DNA of 64,000 nucleotides from Cymbomonas tetramitiformis (GCA_001247695.2 LGRX02027938.1:1-64000), one strand, 5' to 3'. Shown: positions 9,392-21,094, counted from the stretch's first letter. Notes: generated from the letters alone by a model not told the origin. Numbers and translations are program-made.

Positions 9392-12300
9392 CTGTATGGC
9401 GCCCGCCACACAAGCCGCCCTCAGCCTGGCGCCGAGTGTGTTTTTCGGCGGTGGAGCACAGCCTATACCAATGCCGGAGGGGACGTGGGGGTTGCATTTT
9501 TTTGTCCTCTCTGCTCCCCCACTGCCGAAGAGACTATCGGAAGAGTTTTCTGCGGGTGGGTGTTCACGACAGTTGGTCGGACACGATTCAGTTTCGGATC
9601 CTAGATGGGTGGTCCAGAAGCAATGGAAAGATCCTTCTGGCGGCATCGATGTTTGTTTCAGTCGAGGCCATCAGTCGAGGCGAACAGTCAAGGCGATCAG
9701 TCAAGGCAAATCCGCCGAATAGAAGAAATCCTCTTGCCCGTCTGCAACCGGGTATCCCACTCCCTCAAACCAGGTTGTGTCTGTGCGGGGTCAGCTTCGC
9801 AAAAAAGGTGCCAGCACAATTAGCCCGTTGACAGAGTATGACCGATCATGGATTCAACCTATAATCAAATACAGTTTCAGCAGGCAGATGTCCACTTGAT
9901 GGTATGGCAAAAATATTTGTGCACGACTTTCCAGTTGGTATCGAATTCACTTCTCGGAACATGGTCACGAGAGAGAGAGATACTGGTAGGAGGTTGCTGA
10001 CCCGCAAGGCGGACCTTGCGCAGGAAGCGGTCGTGCAATATGGACTCCCCTCTGTGGGAAGTGGGGCATCAGCGTGACGCAGCCGTATGATCGCGAGCTG
10101 GTGCTGGCATACAATCGCCAGCTGGGGCCGGAATTGGTTGAGATTGAGATGTCTTACATCTTGCCAGAACGTTTCATGACACACCTCCGATCGGGATTGC
10201 CTCATATGTCCCCGAGCTAGGCCCCAGAAGGGGGCGCAGCCAATGACCGTTGGCTGACGCAACTTCCGTTCTAAAGCATGGGGACACACGGTCTGTGATA
10301 CCAGCCACAGGGCAGCCACGATTCAAGCATGCACCCTACAGAGGTGTGACAGGAAGCAATACTCCATGCGCCCTACAGAGGGATGAGGGGGGGGGATGCT
10401 ATTCCATACTCGATACCCCCCACACCGCACGGCATGAGGCAAGCCGACAGAATTCCTGAAGTCAGTACCCCCCCAGAGGGACTATATGCATGCAGGAACA
10501 AGGTGAGGACATGACATAGCACCCTCAACACACACAATGAATCTCAGCACCGTGTTGCCCTGGCAACTTTGCCCCCTCACACCGCCATGCACGATTTTCG
10601 CTTTCTTATTGGAACACAGTGCGCAGCGTGCAGAGCAACAAACGCATATATCGAAGGAAGCCACGTATACCTACCAGAGACGATGTAACACAACCCTCTT
10701 CGACACAGCCCATTGATAAACAAAGCCCACTTGCAACGTTTGGGGTTCAGAAAGGACAGCGGACGTCCCGGGCAGCGCACCGAGTCTGCTCCCATTGGCC
10801 CTGGCCTTTGAGCGTTTTTTTCGTGGTGGTGCCGAGGACGCGCTGCCCGACGGTGCCATACGACCCCGTGCCGAGGGTGCTCATGAGCCAGCCGAGCGCG
10901 TTCCAGAGCGTGGAGAGCTCTTGGGTGCGCACGCCGAAGCTGATGTGTGCCACCGCCGCAAAGCACCACCCCAGCCACATGGCGAGGGTGATGAAGTGCA
11001 GGAGGTCGAGCCGCACCAAGTGGAGAGTCTCCATGACGTACCTGCCGCCTCAGCAAGCTCGTCAGCACTCCTCAATAGACCGTTCGCAGAAGAGATTTTG
11101 GTGCGGTCCGATGAGCTGCACGTGACTCCACCGAAGTTTCTAGGACGTGACTCCCTGCCCGAAAAACCCAGCCACATCGGAGACCGCCCTGGAACCTGTT
11201 CTCCCGGAGGCCCCCCCCAGGGAATAAATCCCTGAAACGCCACGATGGCGCAACACGCCGCCTTCACCCGCCGTCATCACGCTCGCTCTCTATCTCTGTC
11301 TCTCGCTGAACTCTGATTCCAGTTGAGAGCGTTCCGAGACCCTGTGGGGAAAACCGCTGAAGCTCCGTCGCTCCGCAATTTGATCATAGCACTGGTGCAT
11401 GGCCAAGCTGCCCTACACGTGATGTAGGCAAAGGGGGGGATCTTGCGGCCACGACAAAACGCTGACAGCGGTGAATATCTTCTCATTCAGGGGGGTCATT
11501 CCGGGGAAAACACATGAATGCCTGTGGATCATAAATCTAAGGCCGGGCGTCTTCATCGCAGAGGCGCATATATTGCGTATCATACCCGAGTTTCTCTTGG
11601 AAGCGCATGTCGCACATGATACGCGCGATCAGCAGCATGACGTTCACCGACTGCAAAATCCAATACCGCTGCAGCAGTCGCCCGAGGCTGTCTGCCCCGC
11701 GTAGCGCTTCGCGCAGCTCGTTCCGCCCCGTGGGGTCCTCCGGCAATGTCCATGCCGGTGACAGGCCCTCCGTGGCCGTGTCGGAAGCGGCGGGGATGGC
11801 GCTTGCTTCGTCCGCCTCGGCGCGCGCCGTCAGGAAGAAGTTGGCGCGCGCGTAGAGGTCGTGATACACGTGGAAGTACGGCGCGGCCGACAGGTCGAGG
11901 GTCATGTAGCAGTAGAAGTATGCCAGTCCCACGCCGATCGCTGCCACCTGTTGAGCGCGCCATGAAGAAGCATGAAAAGGACAACCGGAGCAATACGACG
12001 CCGGCGTGGGAGAAGACGCAACGATTTGGGTCACACACGGAGGGGGAACCCTGCGAGTTTGCGGTAAGCCCCTTTGCTTGATGCCAGCGGGGGCCTCAAG
12101 CAAGCGAAGGAACGCAATCCCACCGACTCCCCTGCAGTCTCCCTGCAGATTCCTGCATCGATGCATTGGCAGATGATATCCACGTCAGACAATACGACTT
12201 GCGACTGCGGCGCTGCACAAGCTCCCCCGGGCCCACCTGATCCCGCCTACCCTGCAAGCCCCACTCGAGCAAAAACGGCAAATGGAACAAATGGCAACCA

Positions 12301-15300
12301 TGGTGACTGAGCCCAAAAGTCATTCTCAAGTTTTGGTTGCTCCTGGTGCAGGGCATGTGGGAACGCTGAGAACCCTGAGACCTGTTGCGAGCCTTCCTTC
12401 TTCCTTCTTCCGTTGGGTAGTTGGAGCGACTTCCTTAAATAACGAATCTAAAGAGCCCTAAAGTCCTTTCGGTTCGACAGGAGCCCATTTCGAGCCCTTC
12501 GCACGAGAAATCGTTTTTTTCTCACCGCATGTAACCCCAGACGGGAACCAGCATTTCCCGCCCGACGGTCTAAACACACCTCGGATACAACTCACTTGGG
12601 CTTGCAGCTACTCGGGGTGCGCACCTCTACGTCTCAATACTTTCCTACAAACTATTCCTACAAGAAATGGCTTGCTGACGTCTGCGACACTGGTCGACGT
12701 CTGCCAAATTCAAGTGCCATGACCGCTCGATCCTTGAAACGTTTCGATCCTTCGCAGCGGTGCCGCTCGAAGTTTGCAGACGTCAGCAACTGGCGCCTTC
12801 TTGTGGGAATATTCCGTTGGAAAGTTATAACCAGGGCGTTGCGAGGGAGCCCGAAGGGGGCGGGGTGCGGGAGGGGGCGGGGGAGGGAACCACGGAGGGG
12901 GCGGACAAAGGGGCAGGGGAGGGGGCGATGCCTACCTGCAACCATATGCTTATGCCATCCACCAGCCGCCACATGCGCGACTTATGCGCGCTCTTCCCAG
13001 GGTGATGCAGTAGGTGCCGGAACAAGAAGAAGTCCTGGCCTCTGCGGGAGGACTGGACGGTTGCCAACCCGAAGAAGGAGGAGCGACCTGTAGACGTGCG
13101 CAGAGTCGCTGATGAGGCCCCCGAAGGAGCCGACGCCCCGAGCATCGTGAGGGTCAGACGCCTTGAAGTATGCCTGCTGCAGCGCCTAATCCAGCTCGAG
13201 GAGCTTCGGAAGCTCCTCGTGAAGGCAGAATGCAACCTGTTGGATTTGGAGGGGTCTGACCCACCTGGCAGCACCACGCGCACCGCTTCAGTTCGAGTAC
13301 GAAATGACGGCATCGTGCTATGCGCACTCAATGGAAGAACGTAAGACTGGACGGGGTATTTTTTATCGGGCCACGGATGGGACATTTTGAGCGGAACCGG
13401 TTAGGCCATCCGACGGACTGAGCATCCTGACTGAGAAGTCCGATCTGAGGCGACTCTTGCACTCACGGGAGCGCCGGTAATGGCTCGGATCAACTTGCGG
13501 GATGTGATTTGGGAAGAGGAAGGGTGTTCTTTTCAAGATTCTCAGACGCCTTGTTCCAAGCATGAGCAAATGACCGGAGCTTCGTCATGCGTGAAGTTCG
13601 TTTGAGATACGAGCGAGGACCATTCTTGGTGCAGTACGCGGCGTTTGCATATTCCTCTATCACGAAGATTGGGGCGGAGGCCGAGGGGGGCCCACACCTC
13701 ACATCTCGAAGGGGAGTCGTGCTCGTGAAGCGTGCGCACCAGTCATGAAGAACGGATCCCTCCGAGAGAAGTTTTCTGTGTTCGTTTTCTGCGTTCTTTA
13801 CTCTTGTCCCAGGCGCAGGACATAAAATAGGACGGGCCATAGGAGGGCTCCCAGAGGGACGGACCGTTGCGTTGCAACGTCCCGGGTGGGGGCGGGGCGG
13901 GGTGGGTTGGAAGCTCGGAAGAAGCCTGCACCTGTCTGCTCCCTGCCATCGCCGCTGGCAAGGCGCCGACGAGGCAGTGGCGAGCTCTGCAGCTCCTCCT
14001 GAAGGTCAGAGAACAATTCCATGAGCTTGAGGCGTAAGCGGAGGAGCAGCTGGCTGGCATACTGCTTGCTGTGCGAGAGTGCGTTGTAGAGCACGATGAG
14101 GGCGACGAGAAGCAGCAACGCCTCCCGAGGGGTGACCATCGCGTTCAGGAAGGACGGCGGCGCGGGGAGGGATATGACCTCGAACGACACCTTGATGCTC
14201 CCACCCACGACCCACTCCATCCGCACGGCGGCCTTGAGAAGCAGCTCCTGCTCCGCGTTCCACATCAGCGCCTCCGCCAGCACCAAATGCGAGTGCTGGT
14301 CCAGGAAGTGCGACTCCGCCAGGTACCGGAAGACTTCGAACGCGCGCTCCTGGCTGACCTGCCCGATGGCAAATGCAGAGGGCCAGTAAGTGCTAGGCAA
14401 CGGGGCGGGCACCTCTCGCCTTAAGACGATTGTCAGTGGGGCAGCACCTCTCACGTCACGACGGCCCTCTGTCGAAATGTCGAAACCCCTAAACAGATGA
14501 ATTTCCTCCGCCAGCTGTAAGGCCCAGAGCGGCTTTCTGAATTGTTGCTGCCAGCTGGACGGTCGGAGAGGCAGCAACGGCGGGGGCAGGCTTATCCACA
14601 CTCCCAGTAATTCGTATCCCGTCAGAAAAAGAAGAAGAATAGAAAGAAGAAGAAGAAGAAGACGCAAAGGATGAAGATACGTGCATGCCCTTGTGAAACC
14701 AGTATTTAGGGTTTCCTTCAGCGTTGAGGGTTTTGTCGTTCCTGTGGGGACACGTGGGTAACAGCGCCTTTGCCAGAAGGGAGCTGGCTGTGTTTTAGAG
14801 AGGCAAACAAACACGGAAGATGCTGGGGTAGGGAAGCCAAGCCAAACGAAACTCTACTCCCTATGTGCCCGCGACCACACGTGGGCATGCCACGAGACGC
14901 ACGCATATGGCCGTCGGGAGAGGAATGCGCCTCACCTGCGCGTCCAGATATGCAACGTACGCCCGGTCGGCGCCGTCCTCCTCCTCCGCCGCCTCCTCCT
15001 GCCCAAAGGGCCGGGCGCGCCACATGCGCGAGGCGTTGCCCACGTGCTCGAGCGCCTCCGGGGGGTAAAACTCCGCCTCCCGGCCGGCCAGCTGCGGGGC
15101 ATACATCGTCCGCTCCGGCGCAAAGATCGGGTCAAACCCGAAGCGAAGCGGAAGGGGCTCTCCTGTTGAGCACCGGGCGCCGAGGCTTACCACGCGCGCC
15201 CCGCACACTTCCCCGGCCGCCTTGTGGCGGCGCCACTGTGTCAGCTTGATGCCGCCCACCAGGAGGTTGCGAATCGCGAAGTAGCGAGAGAAGCGGAAGT

Positions 15301-17574
15301 CCGTCCGGACCGACCTCTGGGGAACCCCTCCAAGCCCTCCAAGCGCCACGCCGATGTCGAACCCAGTCTCCCCGACGGTCCCCGTGGTGTCCTTCAGCTT
15401 ACTTGACCCTCTGGCGCCACCGTCCTTGGTGCGTCCGCTGCTGCCACCGCGCGCCAGTAGCCGCCGCCCCCGCTCGCCGTCGTCGCCAAATGTGCTCGCC
15501 GTAGCCATGTCCGCATCCACGGCGTCATCCCTATCACCAATCGGTGGTGGCGAAGGGCGCGGGGGTGGGGAAGGGGAAGGTAGAGCTCCATCCAGGCTCT
15601 CGTACTGATGGTAGTACCCTGCGGAGGCTTCATGAGCCTCCGATGGGAGCTCTGCCCCACCGACGGAGATCCACACCTTCATGGTTCCTGTGGCCGCTGT
15701 GCGGTACGGACACCCTTGGCCGGGTGCAAGACCGGGTGGGGGCGGAGATGGATGGAGAGGATAGCTCACACCGAGCTGAGCGGCAGCCTCCGCCACACTC
15801 CCGGCGGCCTCTGCGATGAGGAGTTCGAGTTCATCGGCCGCGGAGAGTGCCGACCGCAGCTCCTCCACCTCTTCCTCCACACGCTGCATCTCCAGGTCAA
15901 AAGCGCCGGTGACGGCGTACTCGGTGACCCCGTTGCTGACCGATGCGCTCTCCATTGCAGGAAGCACCTCTGCTTCGACCTGACGCAGCGCCTCCTCCGT
16001 CTCTACTGCCAAGTGGTCCACCTCTGCGCGCAGCGCCGCCTTCGCGGCTGCCACTCGGTCCACCACGGGGGTCAGGCGGGGGCGCTCCTCGTCCATTGTG
16101 ATGCTTTCCACCTCCGTGGTGAGTGACACGTTGGCAGAGTCCGCGGCGGCTGCCAGATGTGTCCTGAAGGTCTCGGCGTCCTGCAGCCGCTCAGCGGCTT
16201 CCTCCACGGCCAAGTCTAGAAGGGGTAGCGGTGGGAGGGGGGGAGGGTGCGGCAGCGACGGCGACGCGTGAGGAGGGTGCGGCAGCGACGGCGGCGCGTG
16301 AGGAGGTGGCGGTACGGGAGGGGGACGTGATGGGGGAGTTCCGGGGGTGGGACGCGAGGAGGTCAGAGAGAGCGAGGAGTGGGGGAGGGGCGGTGAGGGT
16401 AGAGGTGGGGACACGCAAGAAAAGCCGAACATACAGAGGCTCGATCGCAGTGCGCGCCGAGCGGGAGATGCCACCAACGCTGCCTCCCCCTTCGGTGGAA
16501 CCGACCACGAGTGTCGCAACGTGCGGCGCCTGAAGCGGTGAGGGGGGGGAGCTGAGCCTGCCGATGCCACCACCACGGTATACGTCACACGGATCGCCGT
16601 CCCTTCGACGGTGACATTCACCACGGTGACGTCCTCTCCTCCTACTCCTTGTCCCTGAATGCAAATGCCCGCTCCCCCGCTCCCCCTCCCCGGCGATCGA
16701 AGAGGGTCGATCTCCTCGATACGAACATAGCATCCATTGCAATCGCCTAACGACATTGCAATTCGTCAAAAGAGGACTACCAAGGGGTTCTCGTCTGTGC
16801 TGCTAGTCCTGGGTCGGATTCGATTGCAGTGCAACCCAGTGTTCCTACGTTGCAACTGCCTGCTGTCGCCACACTGGACCGTCACCCGTTTCTCGCTGAT
16901 CCTCGATTTCAGCTCAGAGGGGGCTCTGAATTAGCTGAGAGAAACCACCACCGGAGGGGGCTCCGTGACTCCGTGATTCAAGCATCACTCCACTCACATT
17001 CGGACTATTGACCCAGAATTCGCGCCGTTTTTGCGCGCCAAGAATCACAAGCCGCGGGGCTGCGCCGGTGCTCTACTTTGAAGCAAGCGGCTTTCGCATG
17101 GTGGCGCTGCACTTTGGGAAGCATGGGATGCAAGGGGGGTGTAAGAGGGGTGTAAGAGGGGTGCAAGGGGGGGACATGCTTGGCTCATACCTCGGAGCCG
17201 AGCAGCCCGGCCACCGCGCCCCGGAACGCTGTCGCCTCCTCTGAGCTAACATCCCGCAGCGCCTCCGCCTGCGCCCCCGCCTCCGACTCGGACCCCGCCT
17301 CCAACACCACCCCCGAGGTTAGCTGGGCGAGCTCGCTCACCGCCACCGACACCTCTGCCCGCGCTTCAAACCCTGCGAGGTCCGTCACTGTGTACTCGTA
17401 TGTGTATGTCCCCGGTTCGCACACCGCCTCCGCCAGCGCCTTCACCGAGCACGCCGTGAAGCTGCATGCCCTCTCACCATCGTCCACCGTCGGCGTGCAG
17501 TCGCGCAGCTGCCGCAGCGTCATCCCTGAGGTGACGTCGCCGTCAAACTCGTCCCAAGCCACGGCGTAGCACCC
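8254..17574 (-). CDS. polycystin (PKD/TRPP-like) cation channel, multi-exon gene
   Basis: Exons, 5' to 3': 17574-17191, about 16750-16580, 16216-14936, 14514-13932, 13087-12936, 11947-11586, 11041-10862 and 9391-8254 (or a splice before the stop). The five junctions from 16216 onward through to 9391 use GT-AG sites and agree in phase (0, 1, 0, 2, 2). The product has an Ig/HYR-like ectodomain module, a coiled-coil region, the extracellular polycystin domain, and S2, S3, S4, S5, a pore region and S6, followed by a long cytoplasmic tail. Polycystins are Ca2+-permeable, often ciliary channels; that role is inferred from the family. No hydrophobic S1 is seen before the polycystin domain, and the first visible exon starts after an acceptor, so the 5' end is missing. 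Introns are 0.3-2 kb and hold no recognised elements. Confidence 0.8.
9392..10861 (-). other. polycystin intron, no element recognised
   Basis: About 1.5 kb between the pore exon and the S6 exon. Short decayed frames exist around 9850-10320, and a G-rich run lies at 10388-10396. I found no repeat copy or domain. Confidence 0.5.
10862..11041 (-). CDS. polycystin exon: S5 and pore helix
   Basis: Acceptor GGCGGCAG and donor TC|GTATGG. The exon encodes an amphipathic linker (METLHLVRLDLLHF), the S5 segment (ITLAMWLGWCFAAVAH) and FGVRTQELSTLWNALGWL, which aligns with the polycystin FG...eFST...... pore-helix region before the filter. The short TLGTGS sequence occupies the filter position (LGD in PKD2), so ion selectivity cannot be predicted by analogy. 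Confidence 0.75.
11586..11947 (-). CDS. polycystin exon: S3 to S4
   Basis: Acceptor CTCAACAG and donor CTCGG|GTATGA. It opens with VAAIGVGLAYFYCYM, completing S3, followed by an acidic extracellular loop of about 60 residues, then LLQRYWILQSVNVMLLIARI, which matches the polycystin S4 region (L..Y..LQSINVLL...R). It reads in phase into the S5 exon (CDMRFQEKLG then YVMETLHL). Confidence 0.75.
12936..13087 (-). CDS. polycystin exon: S2-S3 cytosolic loop
   Basis: Acceptor CGTCTACAG and donor TTGCAG|GTAGGC. The 152-base exon completes a Gly codon with the previous exon and leaves phase 0. It encodes a basic loop ending in RMWRLVDGISIWLQ, the counterpart of the WNxxD motif at the start of S3 in the polycystin family. 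A strongly G-rich tract (12850-12925) lies just inside the following intron. Confidence 0.7.
13932..14514 (-). CDS. polycystin exon: extracellular polycystin domain and S2
   Basis: A long pyrimidine tract (about 14635-14665) precedes candidate acceptors; TTACAG at 14515 gives a phase-0 join. The exon contains FLDQHSHLVLAEALMWNAEQ and RMEWVVGGSIKVSFEVI, matching the polycystin-domain core (WiD..Tr.v...lYN...nLf.....fE...gG.i), then S2 (EALLLLVALIVLYNAL) and a cytosolic helix. The donor is ACAG|GTGCAGG. Confidence 0.75.
14936..16216 (-). CDS. polycystin exon: coiled coil and start of polycystin domain
   Basis: The acceptor CCTTCTAG follows a CCCTCCCC-rich tract that would read as poly-Pro if taken as coding. 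The first 140 residues are Ala/Glu-rich heptad-like sequence (for example VEEEVEELRSALSAADELEL), predicted coiled coil. A Pro-rich linker and a basic patch follow, then FRFSRYFAIRNLLVGGIKL, two Cys about 16 apart, and PLRFGFDPIFAPERTMYAP, which correspond to the polycystin-domain N-terminal disulfide region. No hydrophobic stretch long enough for S1 occurs in the exon. Donor: CGCAG|GTGAGG. Confidence 0.7.
16580..16751 (-). CDS. probable polycystin ectodomain exon (boundaries approximate)
   Basis: The frame encodes GDCNGCYVRIEEIDPL and a Val/Thr-rich beta-strand-like segment (VTVVNVTVEGTAIRVTYTVV). Both ends are uncertain: a TTAG acceptor near 16751 would be phase 1, which does not join the 17191 donor directly, so a small intermediate exon or another boundary is likely. 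Confidence 0.4.
17191..17574 (-). CDS. polycystin ectodomain exon with Ig/HYR-like module
   Basis: Acceptor TTCAACAG and donor TCCGAG|GTATGAG give a 128-codon, phase-0 exon. WDEFDGDVTSGMTL followed by GTYTYEYTVTDLAGFEA matches the DxxDGDlT ... GtYtvtYtatDaaGN signature of HYR/DUF5011-type Ig-like repeats. An Ala/Glu-rich helix follows. Because the exon starts after an acceptor, more 5' exons must exist; none was found up to 24.9 kb. Confidence 0.65.
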
Positions 17575-17789
17575 CTGTTGAATGCCGGCATCGACACGAC
17601 GATGCAGTGAGGGTTCGGATGACATAACACAACAAACGTGTGCATACCTCAGTACAGGCACATCCGCGCATTCGCCTTACACCCCTACTGCTTCAACTGT
17701 ATACCACTGCTGTAAGAGCCCGCACTACAATAGCCATTCACCGTATGCACCGGGCACAACCCTAACTGAAAATACCCTTCACCTTATGA

Positions 17790-17955
17790 ACCAATAGCCC
17801 AAACCTGCAACCGATAACCCAAACCGCAAACTGCAAACTGCATTCACATCACGCACCAACAACCCAAACTGCAAACAGTAACCCAAACTGCAAACAGCAT
17901 TCACATCACGCACCAACAACCCAAACTGCAAACAATAACCCAAACTGCATTCATT
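17790..17955. repeat. tandem repeat of CCCAAACTGCAAAC units
   Basis: CCCAAACTGCAAAC-type units recur about eight times, within a higher-order unit of about 60 bases (CATTCACATCACGCACCAAC plus the short units) present twice. It borders the 5' end of the YR element. Confidence 0.75.
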
Positions 17956-18169
17956 CACAATTATCGCTCACGATAATTTCGGTTATTCCGAATCAAGGAA
18001 TCGAGCAGGCGCGACTTCTGTCGCTCAGGGTTTGCCCCGATCGAGATACGACACAGCGCGTGTGACGTCCTGATCGGGCGTGTCACGGGGTGGCACAAGT
18101 CCACAGCTGATTGACAACGGCGGACGTTGTCGGAGAGTCAGTTTCCACACTTCCGAACCCCGAAAGAAA

Positions 18170-18385
18170 CCCTGCTTTCTGCTCAAAGTTTGTAAAAAAA
18201 ATCAGATGCCCATTCCCAGCTCGGTTGACCGGTGTAGAATTTGTGACGCAAAGACGGACGTGGAGGTTACATTCGACGCGTGTGAGCTGGTACTGGTGCT
18301 GTGTTTCCGCTGCTTACGGCGTTACCCTGATTGCGTAGTACCCTGGTGGCGTAGTAGCGGAGCTGGGTGGAAGCTGTTGCGTTAG
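18170..18385 (+). CDS. small Cys-rich ORF in the YR element leader
   Basis: The frame is open from 18080 to 18385; from Met at 18206 it reads a short protein with VDRCRICDAKTD and LCFRCLRRYPDC, two CX2C pairs 22 residues apart, suggesting a treble-clef or RING-like zinc site. No homologue is recognised. It could be an accessory protein of the element or a chance frame. Confidence 0.3.
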   Translation, partial: PCFLLKVCKKNQMPIPSSVDRCRICDAKTDVEVTFDACELVLVLCFRCLRRYPDCVVPWWRSSGAGWKLLR

Positions 18386-18441
18386 TAATTGGCGGAAGCT
18401 TGCGGTAGATCTAGTTATTTTCATCGTAGAGTTTTAGTTGG

Positions 18442-18651
18442 ATGCCGCCGATCTGGGAGATTCAGCTGAAGTTGGGGAAGCGCAACAACTACACGGGCAA
18501 GTTTGAGAAAGAGGTTTCGACACAGACGGAGATTTCTCAACCGCCACAGCGAGTTACTGGGACGCCAGCGTTTGTGCGGTGTGATTGCGTCGAGAATTGC
18601 AAATTTTGGTTGGCACGTGTTCCAGTGGATTACTCAGTGCCTCGTCATTAA
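18442..18651 (+). CDS. small ORF in the YR element leader
   Basis: A 69-codon ORF starting at ATG 18442 with RCDCVENCKFW near its end. Its Lys/Glu/Thr composition is protein-like. Function unknown; it lies directly upstream of gag and might be an upstream ORF. Confidence 0.3.
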   Translation: MPPIWEIQLKLGKRNNYTGKFEKEVSTQTEISQPPQRVTGTPAFVRCDCVENCKFWLARVPVDYSVPRH

Positions 18652-18763
18652 GTACTGTTCGCTTGTACGGTTGAGTTCGTGAGATCAGTGGAGGCAGTTG
18701 GAATATTTTTGTTGCTGGGACTCTTTGGGGCTTGAGAGTGCTGATTTAATTTTGGACAAAAAT

Positions 18764-20798
18764 ATGGCGACATCAGCGAGCGGTTTAGGAATTTGGACGG
18801 CCCCGGGGATGAAAGTTCACTTACGGACTCTGCTTAATTTGTCGGAGTTGGCGGTTCGCGCAAGACTGATGCCTCGTCGTCATCATGATCATGGCCTGGG
18901 TTTCGGAACACATTTCCGAGCTGCAGGTAATTCCAGAGAAGGTGCGAGCTCTTACGGAAGTGCTGATTGGGACCGAGCTCTTCACAGTCGACGCTGCGGG
19001 TGAGTTAGCACTTGGTGCTTGGCCTGCTGTTACGGGGGCTTGGGCGACCAGGAAGACAGCTGAGAAGGTGAAATTCGACGAGGTTTCAGAGTGGGCGCGG
19101 GCAATGTTGGCGCTGAGCTTGCCGGTGCTCACGGCGCATCTCCTTGTGCGACGGGGGGCGCTGGAGCCTCGGGAAGCGGAGGTGTTGCGCCGTCGGGCGT
19201 TTCATCTCTCCTGTGACAGCGACAGGTGGCAGTGTTTCTGCTGGGGGGGGTCCCGGTGGCGGCGTCCCCGCTGGGGCGGCCGGGGCCCAGGGGAACTTGG
19301 GTATCGGGACTGTCGCTTCTGCGGCAGCGGTCCCAAGTGCGACACCGACCCATGGACCCATGGACCCACAGGCGATAGCGGCTGCTATCGCGGCGGCTGT
19401 GGGAGCGAAGTTGGATGCTTTGGGGGAGCGCTTGGCCACGCTGGAGGCTCAGAGGTCGGCAGCTGGTGGAGGTTCTGTGGCGGTGCTGAGCGGGTGTGAC
19501 CCGCCAGAGGCAGTGGAGTTGCGGCATGCGATGCGTGATTCGGTGGCCGCGTTGGAGGGATGGGATGTTCCGCGGTGTGAGCAGGCATGTGCGGACCTGA
19601 TCCATGAAGCTGCGAAGCTTCGGCCGCAGCTCTCGGCGCTGAGGTCCACCCGTTCGGGAAGAACCCCATGAAGACGCTGGAGGCACACGCGTTTGACCCG
19701 CTGGTGCATGTCCTGCCTGAGCTTCGCACGGAGGAGTGTGAGTTGGACGAGCTGCCGCCGAGCTGCGAGGCGACGGTGGAGCACTGGCATGCATCTGTGC
19801 ATCTTCTGCAGGCGCGGGTGGGGGAGTTCCAGAGGCTCGTGAATTCCCAGGTCCCCACGTTCCCCATCTCGGACGTAATGGTCGCTTCTTTCTTCAAGAA
19901 GAGGAAGAGGGTGACATTCGAGGGCGAGGAGGCAGAGGCTCGGGCTGCTGGTGGAGGCCGTGGAGCCCTTCCCCCTCTGGACGCTTCACGTCGAGGCCAG
20001 CTGGCAGCACTGGGCGAGGGGTTCCGAACGGTGAATGAGGAGCAACTGGCGAGGGCACTTCGAGGCGAGCTTGCCCCAGAAGACGTTGTCCGACCTCCAG
20101 GTGCGGCCCCCCCGCTCACAGCCGTTCCGAGTCGGGGCCCCTTGGCGGGGATCGACCTGGTGATCTCGCCGGTCCCGCGGCTTCAGCAGGAGGACGAGGG
20201 GCGGCTGAAGTTCAAGGACGGCGAGTTGACGATGGTGCCCAAGAAGAAGAAGTGCAAGGATTTCGCGGAGTTGGAGCGGGGAATCTTGCGGGTGCTGTGC
20301 GAGGCGCCAGCTGAGGCACGGGACGATTTGGTGGACTTCATCGAGTGGGCGAGGACGATTGCCGCTGAGTTCTCCTTCTACCACTTCAGTGAGTTCTACG
20401 AGCACCTGGTGCGGCAGGTGCAGCGGTCTGCGACCGGCATCTCGTTGGACGGGTACGACCGGGTGTGGAGGGTGTACCGGCAGGCGAACAACTTACAGGA
20501 GATGAAAGCGAAGAAGACACGAGATCGTTACACCTGGCAGCGTGATGCGGCGGAGCAGCAGCGGCCTACTGCCCCAGAGGATGCTGGTGGGGGCAGGGGC
20601 AAAGGCAAGGGTTGCGGTCGTGGTGGTGGCCGTGGAGGCCGTGGGGGGCGTGGTGGCCGTGGTGGTGTGTCGGATGCATGCTACGGTCACAACGAGGGCA
20701 ACTGCAGGCACCAGCCTAATTGTCATCTCAGACATGTCTGCAGTACTTGTGGCGCAGAGGGGCACGTGAGGACTGATGCCTCGTGCCCGGGCCTGTGA
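18764..20798 (+). pseudogene. YR element gag, three frame shifts, CCHC-like zinc end
   Basis: Starts at ATG 18764 (MATSASGLGIW). The frame must shift near 18880, near 19205 and near 19660 to keep a protein-like reading. The last part (19668-20798) has a Lys-rich patch (MVPKKKKCKDF), an ELERGIL...EAPAEARDD helical region and a Gly/Arg-rich RGG tract followed by two Cys/His clusters (CYGHNEGNCRHQPNCH and CSTCGAEGHVRTDASC; the latter approximates CX2CX4HX6C). Nucleic-acid binding is expected for the C-terminus. Confidence 0.6.
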
Positions 20799-21094
20799 GG
20801 CGAAGGGCTGATCCCGGCGGTGGCTGTGCCGCTGGGGGAGCCGAGGAGCAGCAGCGAGGCCCCGGCGGGGGCAGAGGGGGTTCCGATAGTAGCGCCGGAC
20901 CCCATGGTGGATGCAGATGCGGAGCTGGAGTTGGGGCAGCCGATAGTCGTGGAGGCTATCGGTGCCGTTGATGCACAGGTGGGATGCAGGCCTCCGGATG
21001 TGGAGGATGGCGGAGGTGTGCCGCTGGTGCCGCCGGACGGAGCGGACGTCCCTGGCGGATGGTGGGCCGGCCTGAGGGCGGACGCGTTTAGGAT

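Noticed and set aside
12840..12925. G-rich tract as a telomere or G-quadruplex regulatory element
   Set aside because: The runs are irregular, lie just inside an intron, and no telomere-like hexamer is repeated; no further evidence of function.
14640..14680. S1 transmembrane helix (LLLLLLSILLLFL) before the polycystin domain
   Set aside because: The Leu-rich reading is the TTC/TTCTTT pyrimidine tract of an intron, directly followed by acceptor sites; it is not coding.
16230..16330. Poly-proline protein segment before the coiled coil
   Set aside because: It is a C-rich intron end preceding the CTTCTAG acceptor.
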